A stretch of 64,000 nt of DNA from Flammeovirgaceae bacterium SG7u.111 (GTDB taxonomy: Bacteria > Bacteroidota > Bacteroidia > Cytophagales > Flammeovirgaceae), in contig CP139021.1 in assembly GCA_034044135.1 (NCBI GenBank), forward strand, positions 2,433,635 through 2,497,634, given 5' to 3'. Position numbers and translations under genes: made by a program. A model generated the notes under the pieces. It saw nothing but the letters and a program-made list of their open reading frames with translations. It made no database searches and had not been told where the DNA came from. Shown piece after piece: positions 36,954 through 45,842 of this stretch (the stretch's first letter is position 1; every line of letters starts with the position of its first letter).

Positions 36954-37088
36954 CTAACTATTCATCCATTTTTTAAAACTGCTGATCCTTTCGGCAGGAA
37001 CCATCACCTCAAAAGATGGATCAGGGTGCAAAACTAATTCCAGTTTACTTTTCGAATAGTTCACGACTTCTTTAATAGAGCTAATCAT
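36954..37088 (-). pseudogene. LytTR-type DNA-binding domain, C-terminal fragment
   Basis: A 44-codon frame, starting MISSIKEVVNYSKSKLELVL and ending VPAERISSFKKWMNS. The SKLELVL...VMVPAERISSFKKWM pattern resembles the last two strands and helix of LytTR domains from Bacteroidota. No receiver or upstream LytTR part precedes it; the IS4 remnant begins 26 bp upstream. It is probably the tail of a regulator destroyed by insertion and deletion. The identification is by motif feel only. Confidence 0.35.
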
Positions 37089-37113
37089 TTACAATAATCT
37101 TTCTATTTGCCCT

Positions 37114-37830
37114 CTAAGTACATGACAAAAATAAACTAATGGCCTTGTCAATAACAGGCCCGATGGCATTCAAAAAGGCCTCGGTGAGCGTATCAAGGCC
37201 ATACGTAAAAAAGCTGACAGCCCTCCTGCCATGTTTTTTGATGGGGATCTCCCTAACAGACTGGTGCAAGTAGATCCCCACGTTATAAGACCAGGCAAAA
37301 GCGATTGCCAAGACCTTGACAAGGGTGTCCAGCCTCTGGTAATCATTGATATGGGTGTCCCCAAGGTTGAAGCCTGCCGATTTGAATGCCCTGAACATGG
37401 TCTCTATCTGCCAACGGTTCTTATAGAGCTCCAGGCTCAGGTGGCCGGGGGCAAAAGAGAGTAAGGCCAGGTAATCTATTTTCCCGTCTTGGCCAACATA
37501 TTTGAGACCGGAGAGATAGATCAGCGTCTTGTCAAGGTAAACAATCTTAGGGTGGAAATACACTTGGTTCAAAGGCTGTGACATCAATAACCAAGAAGCT
37601 TTTACCTTTTCCCCATTGGCAAAAGTGATACGCATATTGTTTCTGGCTCTGATAAAAAAACGGATTTGGTGCACACATAAAAAAGCTAGCCAGTCCTGTC
37701 CTATAAACTCCCTGTTGGCTGTCAGGTAGTCGATGTTGTCCTCCCCAAAGTGGCGCATGAAACGGTTCAGCAACTCGATACGCTCCGCTTGGGATGAATT
37801 GCCCCGTTGTGATAACCTGTCGCCAGACAC
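37114..37830 (-). pseudogene. Truncated IS4-family transposase, catalytically dead
   Basis: 238 codons cover the C-terminal part. The IS4 signature Y-2-R-3-E-6-K is perfect in YKNRWQIETMFRAFK. The second catalytic Asp, normally in LTADREFIG, is Asn here (LTANREFIG, codon AAC). The part with the first Asp is missing: upstream DNA (37830-37990) still encodes, in two different frames, text such as KSKELTLVLGKELGEIKPG and HFISYLVISVLKVRYVNFKC that resembles an IS4 N-terminus, so roughly 100 codons were deleted and the frame broken. The open frame begins at an internal Met (MSGDRLSQRGNSSQAERIEL). It cannot transpose by itself but could be mobilised in trans through its intact ends. Confidence 0.88.
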
Positions 37831-38035
37831 TTGAAATTCACGTAGCGCACCTTCAGTACCGATATGACCAGATAGCTAATAAAGTGACCCGGGCTTTATT
37901 TCCCCCAATTCTTTCCCCAAAACCAATGTTAATTCTTTACTTTTATAAGGGCTTTTTCATCTGTTGTGTTTTTAAGTGTGGTTACTCAAAAATAACAATT
38001 TGGTGATCAGTCCTTTATTTTTGTCATGTACTTAG
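37114..38035 (-). mobile_element. IS4-family insertion sequence remnant with perfect 22-bp terminal inverted repeats
   Basis: The left end reads CTAAGTACATGACAAAAATA(AA) from 37114 and the right end (38014-38035) is its exact reverse complement over 22 bp. The element is 922 bp, too short for an intact IS4 member (about 1.3-1.5 kb). No target duplication is visible in the immediate flanks. The transposase stop codon lies in the last three bases of the left terminal repeat. Confidence 0.85.
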
Positions 38036-38061
38036 AAAGTGTCAATAAAAACATAAAGAAC

Positions 38062-38472
38062 ATGATTCAATTAGACTATTTAGATCACATTGCGATTAGG
38101 GTAAAAGATATTCACCGCTCAGCCGACTGGTACGAGAAAGTACTTGGTTTAGAACGATATGAAAAAGAAGAATGGGGTGGAATGCCCATTATGATGTTTG
38201 CTGGAAAGTCGGGAATAGCTCTTTTCCCCACCAAAACAGTTGAGCCAAAGAAAATTCCCGAAGGAGATTTTTACCAGACCTCGCACTTTGCCTTCAATGT
38301 CCAACGTTCAAAATTTGAGGAAGCAAAGCAGCATTTAAATGATAATGGTGTCACTTTTTACGAGGAAGACCATCACTTTTTTCATTCTATTTATTTCGAA
38401 GATTTGGATGGGTATAGGTTGGAAATCACTACGTTGGTAGGAGATGTGGAAAGTTTTTTCTCAAAAAAATAA
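38062..38472 (+). CDS. VOC-family (glyoxalase/bleomycin-resistance fold) protein
   Basis: 136 residues from ATG 38062 (MIQLDYLDHIAIRVKDIHRS). An in-frame ATG at 38026 adds 12 residues but lies inside the IS4 terminal repeat, so it is not the ancestral start. VOC pattern: DHIAIRVKD with metal-ligand His, ADWYEKVLGLERYEKEEWG, SHFAFNVQRSKFEEAKQHL with second His, and YFEDLDGYRLEITTL with the Glu ligand. So a metal site is present; substrate is unknown. The IS end stops 26 bp before the start and carries TATTTTTG (38016-38023), a fit to the Bacteroidota -7 box, so the insertion may now drive this gene. Confidence 0.85.
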   Translation: MIQLDYLDHIAIRVKDIHRSADWYEKVLGLERYEKEEWGGMPIMMFAGKSGIALFPTKTVEPKKIPEGDFYQTSHFAFNVQRSKFEEAKQHLNDNGVTFYEEDHHFFHSIYFEDLDGYRLEITTLVGDVESFFSKK

Positions 38473-38492
38473 GAGTTGGGCAACTCTTTTTG
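38471..38492 (+). terminator. Terminator overlapping the VOC gene stop
   Basis: AAGAGTTG (38471-38478) pairs with CAACTCTT (38481-38488), followed by Ts. The hairpin begins within the TAA stop codon. Confidence 0.75.
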
Positions 38493-38711
38493 CTTGTTTC
38501 TAATTTTGAGGATGATTATATTGAAGACAACTCACACATAGAAGCTTTCCTTCTTTTAAAATCATTTGTGTGTCTTCAAATGGTTATGAAAATGAAATCA
38601 GCAAAAATATTTTTTGACTAGCACTGACAAAAAGTTAAACTCAGTTGTTATTAAACTGACTAATTTTAGTTATTACAAACTAATGAACCTGCAAACCTAA
38701 TTCACTCCAAT

Positions 38712-41228
38712 TTGAAAATTATACTTTACTATAAATATAGATTTTTACTGCTCTTTTTGTGCTTTGGAAGTTTTATTTCTAACGGACAGCAGTATGTTAT
38801 CACGGGAAAGGTAACGGATAGCGATACCGGTGAGGGAATGCCTTTTGTAAATGTCTATTTCCCTGGGAGTAATAAAGGGACTTCTACCAATTTTGAGGGT
38901 TATTATAAGTTCGTCAGCCCAACTATTTCCGACAGCTTGGCGGCTTCTTCCATTGGTTATGAAACCAAGTTGAAAGCCCTTTCCCAAAAGTCTGTACAAG
39001 AAGTGAACTTTCAGCTCATAGCAGCGGCCACTACACTAAGGGCGGTAGAAATTAGCTCGGATGGCTATGAAAACCCTGCTTGGGAAATCCTCCGTAATGT
39101 GGTTGAGAACAAACCTCGAAATGATAAACAACGACTGGAGGCATACGAATACGATAGCTACACCAAAATAGAGGTTGACGTAGATAATATCACAGATAAG
39201 TTTCGGGAGAAGAAATTGGTGAAGAAAATTACCAATGTGTTGGACAGTATTCAGCAGCTTGCAGGAGAAGATGGTAAGCCTATCTTACCCATATTTATCT
39301 CGGAAACGATTTCTAAAGTTTACTACAAAGAAAACCCTCAGCGAAAGCGTGAAGACATCCTCAAAACCAAGGTTTCGGGTATTGGAGTGACCGATGGCAG
39401 CACCATTTCCCAAATTCTAGGTTCTTCTTTCCAAGAGTATAATTTCTACAAAAATTGGATGAACATTGTAGAGAAGGATTTTGTTTCCCCTATCTCCGAT
39501 TCTTGGAAGTTGTTTTACGAATATGATTTATTGAGCTTCGATGAAAAAGTAGGGGGAGTCAATTGCTATAAAATAAGCTTTGAGCCTAAGCGCCCAGAAG
39601 ATTTGGCATTTACCGGAACCATGTGGATTACGGATTCGCTCAACCATTATGCCCTAAAGCAGGTTGAGGTGACAGTAAGCAAAGAGGCGAACCTGAACTT
39701 TGTGGAGAAAATAAAAATCCAGCAAGAACTTGGTGAATCGGACGAGGAGGCATGGCTGCCTATCAAAACGAGGGTGATAATAGATATTGGGGAGGTAAGG
39801 AACGACTGGGCTGGGATGCTTGCCAAATTCTATATTTCCAATGAGAATATTGTAGTGAACCAACCGAAGGAAGCTAAGTTTTATGACCAAGAGATTGTGT
39901 TGGATGAGATGGCTTTGGTAAGCGATGATTCCTACTGGAACGAAGCAAGGCATGATCCGCTCAGTGAGGCGGAATTGAATGTGTACCACATGATCGACAC
40001 CATGAATAACCTGCCAGCGGTGAAGACCTACGTGGATATTGCTAATTTGGCTATAAATGGATATCAGAAGGTCGGGATGGTAGATATAGGTCCTTATCTG
40101 TATGTGTACAGCAACAACAACATTGAGGGGCATAGGTTACAGATGGGAATGAAAACCAATATTGGTTTTAGCAGGAAATTTGTTGTAAAAGGGTATGGTG
40201 CCTATGGCTTTACCGATAAGAAGTTTAAATACAAGGCAGAGTTTAACTACATCGCCTCGCGGAAACCTTGGACAGTTGTGGGGATTTCTCGCTCGGAAGA
40301 TATTAACCAAGTCGGGATTTTTAATGATAACCTAAACAATACGGCATTGTTTACGGCTTTTACCTCTTTCGGGAAGTTGAGGCAACCTTTTTTACATCCC
40401 ATGAACAAGGTTTGGGTACTCACCGAAGTACTTCCAGGATTTCAGCAACGCTTGACGTTTAGACACAGGGACTTTTTGCCCTTATATAAGTTTGAATATT
40501 ACAAACCTGGAACAGACTTGGTAAGGGAATCTTCTTATACGGTAAGCGAGCTGATTTTTGAAGCCCGACTGGCGATAGGAGAGACCTTTATCCAAAATGA
40601 CAATGAACGGATTAGCCTTGGTAACGGCAACCGGCCCGTGCTTACTCTCCGCTATACCTACGGAATGGACGGCGTGCTCAACAGCGATTTTGGGTACCAC
40701 CGCTTCGATGGAAGTATATCACAGTCTTTTCGAGTTGGGGCATTGGGTAGGCTGCAGTACGATTTGGCAGGGGGATATATCCCTAGTTCCGTGCCGTATC
40801 CATTGCTCGAAACCCACTTGGGCAACGAAAGTATCTTTCTGAATGGGGCATCTTTTAACATGATGGACTACTTTGAGTTTGTTAGTGATAAATACACTTC
40901 ATTGGGGCTAATCCATAGGTTCGATGGGTTGTTGCTCAACCGTATTCCCCTCATGAGGAAGCTCAACTGGCGGGTATTTGTGCAGGGAAAAGCGCTTTGG
41001 GGCAGCGTAAGGCAAGATAATATCGATATCATCCCCTCAACCGATGAGTTAGGAAATCCAGTTCCCAGACCTACCAAAGCCCTTGACATAGAGCCCTACA
41101 TGGAAGTAGGCTACGGCATTGAAAACATCTTCCGACTTATCCGAGTGGACTTCCTGCATAGGCTCAATTATTTGGATAGGGAAACCAGCCATTTCGCCAT
41201 CAAAGTCTCTACACAGTTTAGGTTGTAG
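38712..41228 (+). CDS. DUF5686 outer-membrane protein with carboxypeptidase-like regulatory domain
   Basis: 838 residues. It starts at TTG 38712: no ATG is available without passing a stop, and from this TTG the text MKIILYYKYRFLLLFLCFGS is a proper signal peptide. Residues about 28-110 are a CarboxypepD_reg-like beta-sandwich (YVITGKVTDSDTGEGMPFVN, then GTSTNFEGYYKF). The rest is DUF5686, a large domain that ends as a membrane barrel (MDYFEFVSDKYTSLGLIHRF, INYLDRETSHFAIKV-like close, final TQFRL). Present in nearly all Bacteroidota but of unknown function, probably outer-membrane. Monocistronic, followed by a hairpin. Confidence 0.9.
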   Translation: MKIILYYKYRFLLLFLCFGSFISNGQQYVITGKVTDSDTGEGMPFVNVYFPGSNKGTSTNFEGYYKFVSPTISDSLAASSIGYETKLKALSQKSVQEVNFQLIAAATTLRAVEISSDGYENPAWEILRNVVENKPRNDKQRLEAYEYDSYTKIEVDVDNITDKFREKKLVKKITNVLDSIQQLAGEDGKPILPIFISETISKVYYKENPQRKREDILKTKVSGIGVTDGSTISQILGSSFQEYNFYKNWMNIVEKDFVSPISDSWKLFYEYDLLSFDEKVGGVNCYKISFEPKRPEDLAFTGTMWITDSLNHYALKQVEVTVSKEANLNFVEKIKIQQELGESDEEAWLPIKTRVIIDIGEVRNDWAGMLAKFYISNENIVVNQPKEAKFYDQEIVLDEMALVSDDSYWNEARHDPLSEAELNVYHMIDTMNNLPAVKTYVDIANLAINGYQKVGMVDIGPYLYVYSNNNIEGHRLQMGMKTNIGFSRKFVVKGYGAYGFTDKKFKYKAEFNYIASRKPWTVVGISRSEDINQVGIFNDNLNNTALFTAFTSFGKLRQPFLHPMNKVWVLTEVLPGFQQRLTFRHRDFLPLYKFEYYKPGTDLVRESSYTVSELIFEARLAIGETFIQNDNERISLGNGNRPVLTLRYTYGMDGVLNSDFGYHRFDGSISQSFRVGALGRLQYDLAGGYIPSSVPYPLLETHLGNESIFLNGASFNMMDYFEFVSDKYTSLGLIHRFDGLLLNRIPLMRKLNWRVFVQGKALWGSVRQDNIDIIPSTDELGNPVPRPTKALDIEPYMEVGYGIENIFRLIRVDFLHRLNYLDRETSHFAIKVSTQFRL

Positions 41229-41252
41229 GCGTGGTTTTATTTGACAGAGAAA

Positions 41253-41282
41253 CGTCGTGGTCGTTTTTTTACGCCCACGACG
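41253..41282. terminator. Hairpin after DUF5686 gene
   Basis: CGTCGTGG (41253-41260) pairs with CCACGACG (41275-41282) around a 14-nt loop that contains seven Ts. It lies 24 bp after the stop, between convergent genes. The remaining bases up to 41434 show no gene. Confidence 0.6.
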
Positions 41283-41434
41283 CTAGAGCTACTAGAAACA
41301 GAGCTGGTTTCTTATCACTCACGTTCGTTGGGCGACTTATAATGTTATTATTCAGACTTAGTGCCTTATTGAGGATAGGTGACCAATCGATGGGGGGCTT
41401 GGGAAAAGACCCCGTCGTTCTACAACGATGAGTC

Positions 41435-42256
41435 TTATTTTTTAATGGCATTAAATTCAAAATTAAAGGAATACATGCCCACTACTTCCTTGTCTTTAGT
41501 TATCATTTCTTGTAGAAATCCAGAAATGCTTTGCTTCCCTTCTTTTTGAGGTATTACCTCGTAAAAGGCAGTAAGTGAATCGGAAACAACTTCAAAATCG
41601 GTTGAAACCAAATTCTTGTCTTTATCTAATTCGCCAACTTCTACTCTTATAAAAGAATCTTCAAACCCTGGATGGACAAGCGTAATTGCAAAGCTATACC
41701 TTTCCCCAACAATATATTCATCAACTTCGGGCTGGGGTTTAACTTCAATGGTTAAGAAACTGCCTTCAAGGTCTCCATTTTCCGTTAATAGCTTTGAATA
41801 AAGAACCTTTCCTTTATCATACAAGATTTCAATTCGAAGTTTTCCATCTGGGAAATATTCATAGTAATAACCTTCATATTGACCTTTTTCGTTGAAATTA
41901 AATTTTGCAGAAAGTTTACCGTTTTTGAAGTATTTTCTAAAAGTGCCAATAGGTACATCATTTTTATAGATCCCTTCTACCCTTAAATTACCATTAGGAA
42001 AAAACTCTTTTGATAATCCATCTTTTACCCCATATACCCAATTAGAAGTTAGTTGCAGTTGCCTATCATCATAATATTGATATAGAGTCCCATGTCTTTT
42101 TCCCTCTTCCAAAGGAACACGAAATAATAGGTTTCCATTGTCATGATAAGCTTTTTCTTCATTTTGGAACATATTGCAGTTAGCTAAGCTCAATATGACC
42201 AAGTAAATAAAACCATGTTTAACGTATTTAATTCGATCTATAACTAATTTTCTCAT
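41435..42256 (-). CDS. MORN-type (YwqK-like) repeat lipoprotein
   Basis: 273 residues. N-terminal HGFIYLVILSLANC is a lipoprotein signal peptide. Then about five short repeats of the form hydrophobic-YxNGxLxxxxxYxxG: AYHDNGNLLFRVPLEEGKRH, EFFPNGNLRVEGIYKNDVPI, KYFKNGKLSAKFNFNEKGQY, EYFPDGKLRIEILYDKG. These belong to the family often named after the B. subtilis YwqK antitoxin, but no toxin gene is nearby and the lipoprotein signal argues for an envelope protein. The C-terminal 110 residues are a beta-sandwich of unknown type. Low-GC compared with the neighbouring mutase gene. Confidence 0.75.
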   Translation of the reverse strand: MRKLVIDRIKYVKHGFIYLVILSLANCNMFQNEEKAYHDNGNLLFRVPLEEGKRHGTLYQYYDDRQLQLTSNWVYGVKDGLSKEFFPNGNLRVEGIYKNDVPIGTFRKYFKNGKLSAKFNFNEKGQYEGYYYEYFPDGKLRIEILYDKGKVLYSKLLTENGDLEGSFLTIEVKPQPEVDEYIVGERYSFAITLVHPGFEDSFIRVEVGELDKDKNLVSTDFEVVSDSLTAFYEVIPQKEGKQSISGFLQEMITKDKEVVGMYSFNFEFNAIKK

Positions 42257-42365
42257 TGTTTTTATGAATGTGTAATTCTTGTCTTTTCAAAGAATGCCAA
42301 ATTTAAAGACAAAAACTCGCAACCCAGAATCTTTCCAAAACAAAGGACAGGACTAGTAGCTTATA

Positions 42366-42393
42366 TGTATATTGACCTCGTATAGAATATACA
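42366..42393. promoter_or_regulatory. Inverted repeat upstream of icmF, candidate operator
   Basis: TGTATATT (42366-42373) and AATATACA (42386-42393) are exact reverse complements with a 12-nt spacer. The repeat ends 18 bp before the ATG of the mutase gene, a position suited to a repressor such as a TetR-type acyl-CoA regulator. Regulator not identified. Confidence 0.4.
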
Positions 42394-42411
42394 CCAATAA
42401 ATTACTAGCAC

Positions 42412-45400
42412 ATGCAACCTATAGCACCTTACCAACCAACACACAAAATCCGGATCGTTACCGCAGCGTCCTTGTTTGATGGACATGATGTTTCCATCAA
42501 CCTTATGCGGAGGATAATGCAAGCCTCTGGCGCCGAAGTGATCCATTTGGGGCACAACCGCTCCGTGAAAGAAATTGTAGAATGCGCCATTCAGGAAGAT
42601 GTCCAAGCCATTGCCATTACCTCGTACCAAGGGGGGCATTTGGAGTTTTTCAAATATGCTTACGACCTTCTTCAAGAGAATGATTGCGGGCATATCAAGC
42701 TTTTTGGAGGCGGAGGTGGAACTATCCATCCCCAAGAAATAGAGGAACTTCATCAATACGGTATCACCAAGATCTTTTCCCCAGATGACGGGAGGGAACT
42801 AGGCTTGCAAGGGATGATAAATGTAGTATTAGAGCAAAGTGATTTCCCTACAATCACAAGCTTCAATCAGGGAGCTTTTCCAACTAAAGAAAACAAAAAA
42901 GAGATAGCCAAACTCCTGACTGCCATTGAAAACGAGGTGGATGGAGCGGCGAGTTTACTAAGAGCATCCTTCAATGAAAAGGGCAAATCAACTGTGCCCG
43001 TCTTGGGTATTACGGGAACGGGCGGAGCGGGGAAATCGAGCCTGACCGATGAGCTTATCCGTCGCTTTTTGGTTGCCCATCCTAGCTTGTCGGTAGCGAT
43101 CGTTTCCGTGGACCCTACCCGCAAAAAGTCGGGCGGGGCATTGCTGGGCGACCGCATCCGAATGAATGCCATCAACAATGAGCGGGTGTTTATGCGCTCG
43201 ATGGCTACCCGCCAAGCAAATTTTTCCCTTTCCAAATATGTGAAAGAAGCCCTTGATGTTTTCAAGATTGCGGGCTACGATTTGGTGATTTTGGAATCTT
43301 CGGGCATTGGGCAGTCCGACTCGGAAATAACCGAGTTTGTGGACGTGAGCTTGTATGTGATGACTCCAGAATTTGGTGCGCCCTCACAGTTGGAGAAAAT
43401 AGATATGCTCGATTTTGCCGACGTAGTAGCCATCAACAAGTTTGATAAGCAGGGGAGCTTAGATGCCCTCCGAGATGTGCGCAAGCAGTACCAACGCAAC
43501 CGTCAATTGTGGGATCAGCCTACGGAGAAAATGCCCGTATTCGGCACGGTGGCTTCCCAGTTTTACGACGAAGGCACGGACAGGCTCTTTGCCCATTTGT
43601 CGGGTTTGCTAGGTTTAGAAAAGTTGGAAACTTCGTCGTTTGCCCAAGCAGAAAAGTTGAGCAAGTCTGTTATTATTCCTTCCGATAGGGTGCGCTACCT
43701 TTCCGAAATCAGCAAAACCGTGCGGGATTACAACAAGGACGTGGAAGAGAAAAGCAAAACGGCTTCTTCGCTTTATGCCCTACAAAAAACGGCTGCGGAA
43801 TTTGAAAATGAAGCTTTGGTTAAAACAGCGATTGAGCAAAAGTTTGATGCTTTAAAATCGGGGCTAGCCCCGAAGGAATTGGAGGATTTGGAAAGCTGGA
43901 GTGCCTTCAAAGATGCGTATGAGAAGGGCGTATTTTCTTACCAAGTACGAGGGAAGGATATCAAGGTAGAAACAACGAGCAACTCTTTGGCAGGGCTGCC
44001 TATCCGAAAGGTGAGCTTGCCCAAATACAAGGATTGGGGCGATTTGCTAAAGTGGCAAAAGCAGGAAAATGTACCGGGTGTATTTCCCTACACCGCTGGC
44101 GTGTTTCCCTTCAAGCGGAAGGGTGAAGATCCTGCCCGCATGTTTGCAGGAGAAGGCGGCCCTGAGCGAACTAACAAGCGCTTCCATTACGTATCGGAAG
44201 GCTTGCCCGCTAAGCGACTCTCCACCGCCTTCGATTCGGTCACGCTCTATGGGAAAGATCCCGATTTGCGACCTGATATCTATGGGAAAATAGGCAACTC
44301 TGGTGTAAGCATCGCCAGCCTCGACGATGCCAAAAAGCTCTATTCGGGCTTCAATTTGGCTGACCCAAGTACCTCCGTTTCCATGACCATCAATGGCCCA
44401 GCCGCAGCTATTTGTGCCTACTTCATGAACGTGGCTATTGACCAGCAATGCGAGTTGTACATAAAAGAGAATAGCTTGGAAAAAGAGGTGAAGCAGAAGA
44501 TGATTTCTATCTTTAGCAGGCGGAAAGCCGACCAGCCTATGTACCAAGCCGAGTTACCCGAAAACCACAACAAATTGGGCTTGATGTTGCTCGGGGTAAC
44601 GGGCGATCAGGTTTTGCCTAAAGAGACTTATGAAAAAATAAAAGCCGATACCCTCCGAGCGGTGAGGGGAACGGTGCAAGCCGATATTTTGAAAGAAGAC
44701 CAAGCGCAAAATACCTGCATTTTTTCCACAGGTTTTTCCCTTCGCCTCATGGGCGATATGCAGCAATATTTTATCCAACATAAAATCAAAAACTTTTACT
44801 CCGTCTCCATCTCTGGCTATCATATAGCCGAGGCGGGTGCGAACCCCATCACCCAGTTGGCATTTACCCTTGCCAATGGATTCACTTACGTGGAATATTA
44901 CCTGAGCAGGGGCATGGATATAGATGATTTTGCACCCAATTTGTCCTTCTTCTTTTCCAATGGGATCGACCCTGAGTATGCGGTGATAGGAAGGGTTGCC
45001 CGAAGGATTTGGGCGAAAGCCATGAAGCTGCTCTACGGGGCAAGCGATCGTTCGCAAAAGCTCAAGTACCACATCCAAACTTCGGGAAGGTCGCTCCATG
45101 CACAGGAAATCGACTTTAATGATATCCGAACTACTTTGCAAGCGCTCTATGCCATTTACGACAATTGTAACTCCTTGCATACCAATGCTTACGACGAGGC
45201 TATCACTACGCCTACGGAAGAATCGGTACGCAGGGCGCTGGCTATCCAGCTCATCATAAACAAGGAACTAGGGCTTGCCAAAAACCAGAATCCTTTGCAA
45301 GGCTCATTTGTGATAGAAGAATTGACCGAACTGGTAGAAGAAGCCGTGATGGCGGAATTTGACAGGCTCACCGAAAGGGGAGGGGTGATAGGCGCAATGG

Positions 45401-45765
45401 AAGCCATGTACCAGCGCTCCCGCATCCAAGAAGAGTCCATGTATTATGAGCATTTGAAACACAACGGTGATTATCCCATCATCGGGGTGAATACCTTCTT
45501 GTCCTCCAAAGGCTCGCCGACCATCATTCCCCAAGAAGTGATCCGCTCTACGGAAGAGGAGAAAAACCGACAAGTACACAACTGCCAGCATTTGAAAACT
45601 ATTTATAAAGAAGAGGCAAAAAGTCAATTAGCAAAATTACAAACCGCAGCCACTAGTGGAGGCAACGTATTTGAAGCTCTCATGGAAGCGATCAAGGTTT
45701 GTACTCTTGGGCAACTCACCGATGCCCTCTTCGCTGTAGGCGGGCAGTACAGGAGGAATATGTAG
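42412..45765 (+). CDS. icmF: Fused isobutyryl-CoA mutase/G-protein chaperone (IcmF type)
   Basis: 1117 residues in one chain. (1) N-terminal B12-binding domain (about 12-140) with [21 protein letters not shown] and LFGGGGGTI. (2) MeaI-like GTPase chaperone (about 190-430): P-loop [54 protein letters not shown], and NKFD for guanine. (3) Linker (about 430-560). (4) Acyl-CoA mutase TIM barrel (about 560-1117) with [40 protein letters not shown] and [20 protein letters not shown]. This order is diagnostic for IcmF, which interconverts isobutyryl- or related acyl-CoAs with the linear isomers using adenosylcobalamin and repairs its cofactor via the GTPase. Exact substrate preference cannot be read here. 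Confidence 0.93.
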   Translation: MQPIAPYQPTHKIRIVTAASLFDGHDVSINLMRRIMQASGAEVIHLGHNRSVKEIVECAIQEDVQAIAITSYQGGHLEFFKYAYDLLQENDCGHIKLFGGGGGTIHPQEIEELHQYGITKIFSPDDGRELGLQGMINVVLEQSDFPTITSFNQGAFPTKENKKEIAKLLTAIENEVDGAASLLRASFNEKGKSTVPVLGITGTGGAGKSSLTDELIRRFLVAHPSLSVAIVSVDPTRKKSGGALLGDRIRMNAINNERVFMRSMATRQANFSLSKYVKEALDVFKIAGYDLVILESSGIGQSDSEITEFVDVSLYVMTPEFGAPSQLEKIDMLDFADVVAINKFDKQGSLDALRDVRKQYQRNRQLWDQPTEKMPVFGTVASQFYDEGTDRLFAHLSGLLGLEKLETSSFAQAEKLSKSVIIPSDRVRYLSEISKTVRDYNKDVEEKSKTASSLYALQKTAAEFENEALVKTAIEQKFDALKSGLAPKELEDLESWSAFKDAYEKGVFSYQVRGKDIKVETTSNSLAGLPIRKVSLPKYKDWGDLLKWQKQENVPGVFPYTAGVFPFKRKGEDPARMFAGEGGPERTNKRFHYVSEGLPAKRLSTAFDSVTLYGKDPDLRPDIYGKIGNSGVSIASLDDAKKLYSGFNLADPSTSVSMTINGPAAAICAYFMNVAIDQQCELYIKENSLEKEVKQKMISIFSRRKADQPMYQAELPENHNKLGLMLLGVTGDQVLPKETYEKIKADTLRAVRGTVQADILKEDQAQNTCIFSTGFSLRLMGDMQQYFIQHKIKNFYSVSISGYHIAEAGANPITQLAFTLANGFTYVEYYLSRGMDIDDFAPNLSFFFSNGIDPEYAVIGRVARRIWAKAMKLLYGASDRSQKLKYHIQTSGRSLHAQEIDFNDIRTTLQALYAIYDNCNSLHTNAYDEAITTPTEESVRRALAIQLIINKELGLAKNQNPLQGSFVIEELTELVEEAVMAEFDRLTERGGVIGAMEAMYQRSRIQEESMYYEHLKHNGDYPIIGVNTFLSSKGSPTIIPQEVIRSTEEEKNRQVHNCQHLKTIYKEEAKSQLAKLQTAATSGGNVFEALMEAIKVCTLGQLTDALFAVGGQYRRNM

Positions 45766-45795
45766 TTTGGTGTGGATGTGTTCTGATTTAGGTAT

Positions 45796-45824
45796 TGTCC
45801 CGGTCTCTTTAAGCGACCGGGACA
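45796..45824. terminator. Bidirectional terminator between icmF and DUF4914 gene
   Basis: TGTCCCGGTC (45796-45805) pairs perfectly with GACCGGGACA (45815-45824), 9-nt loop. Confidence 0.85.
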
Positions 45825-45842
45825 GTTAAAGGGTGTCAATTT

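Noticed and set aside
41231-41434. 66-codon frame after the DUF5686 gene
   Set aside because: Begins in a terminator hairpin and has no recognisable content.
41435-42256. Toxin-antitoxin module suggested by the YwqK family name
   Set aside because: No toxin-like neighbour and a lipoprotein signal peptide; the name reflects only the MORN-type repeat.
42257-42411. Cobalamin riboswitch before the B12-dependent mutase
   Set aside because: The 155-bp leader is too short and lacks a B12-box-like sequence; only an operator-like inverted repeat is present.
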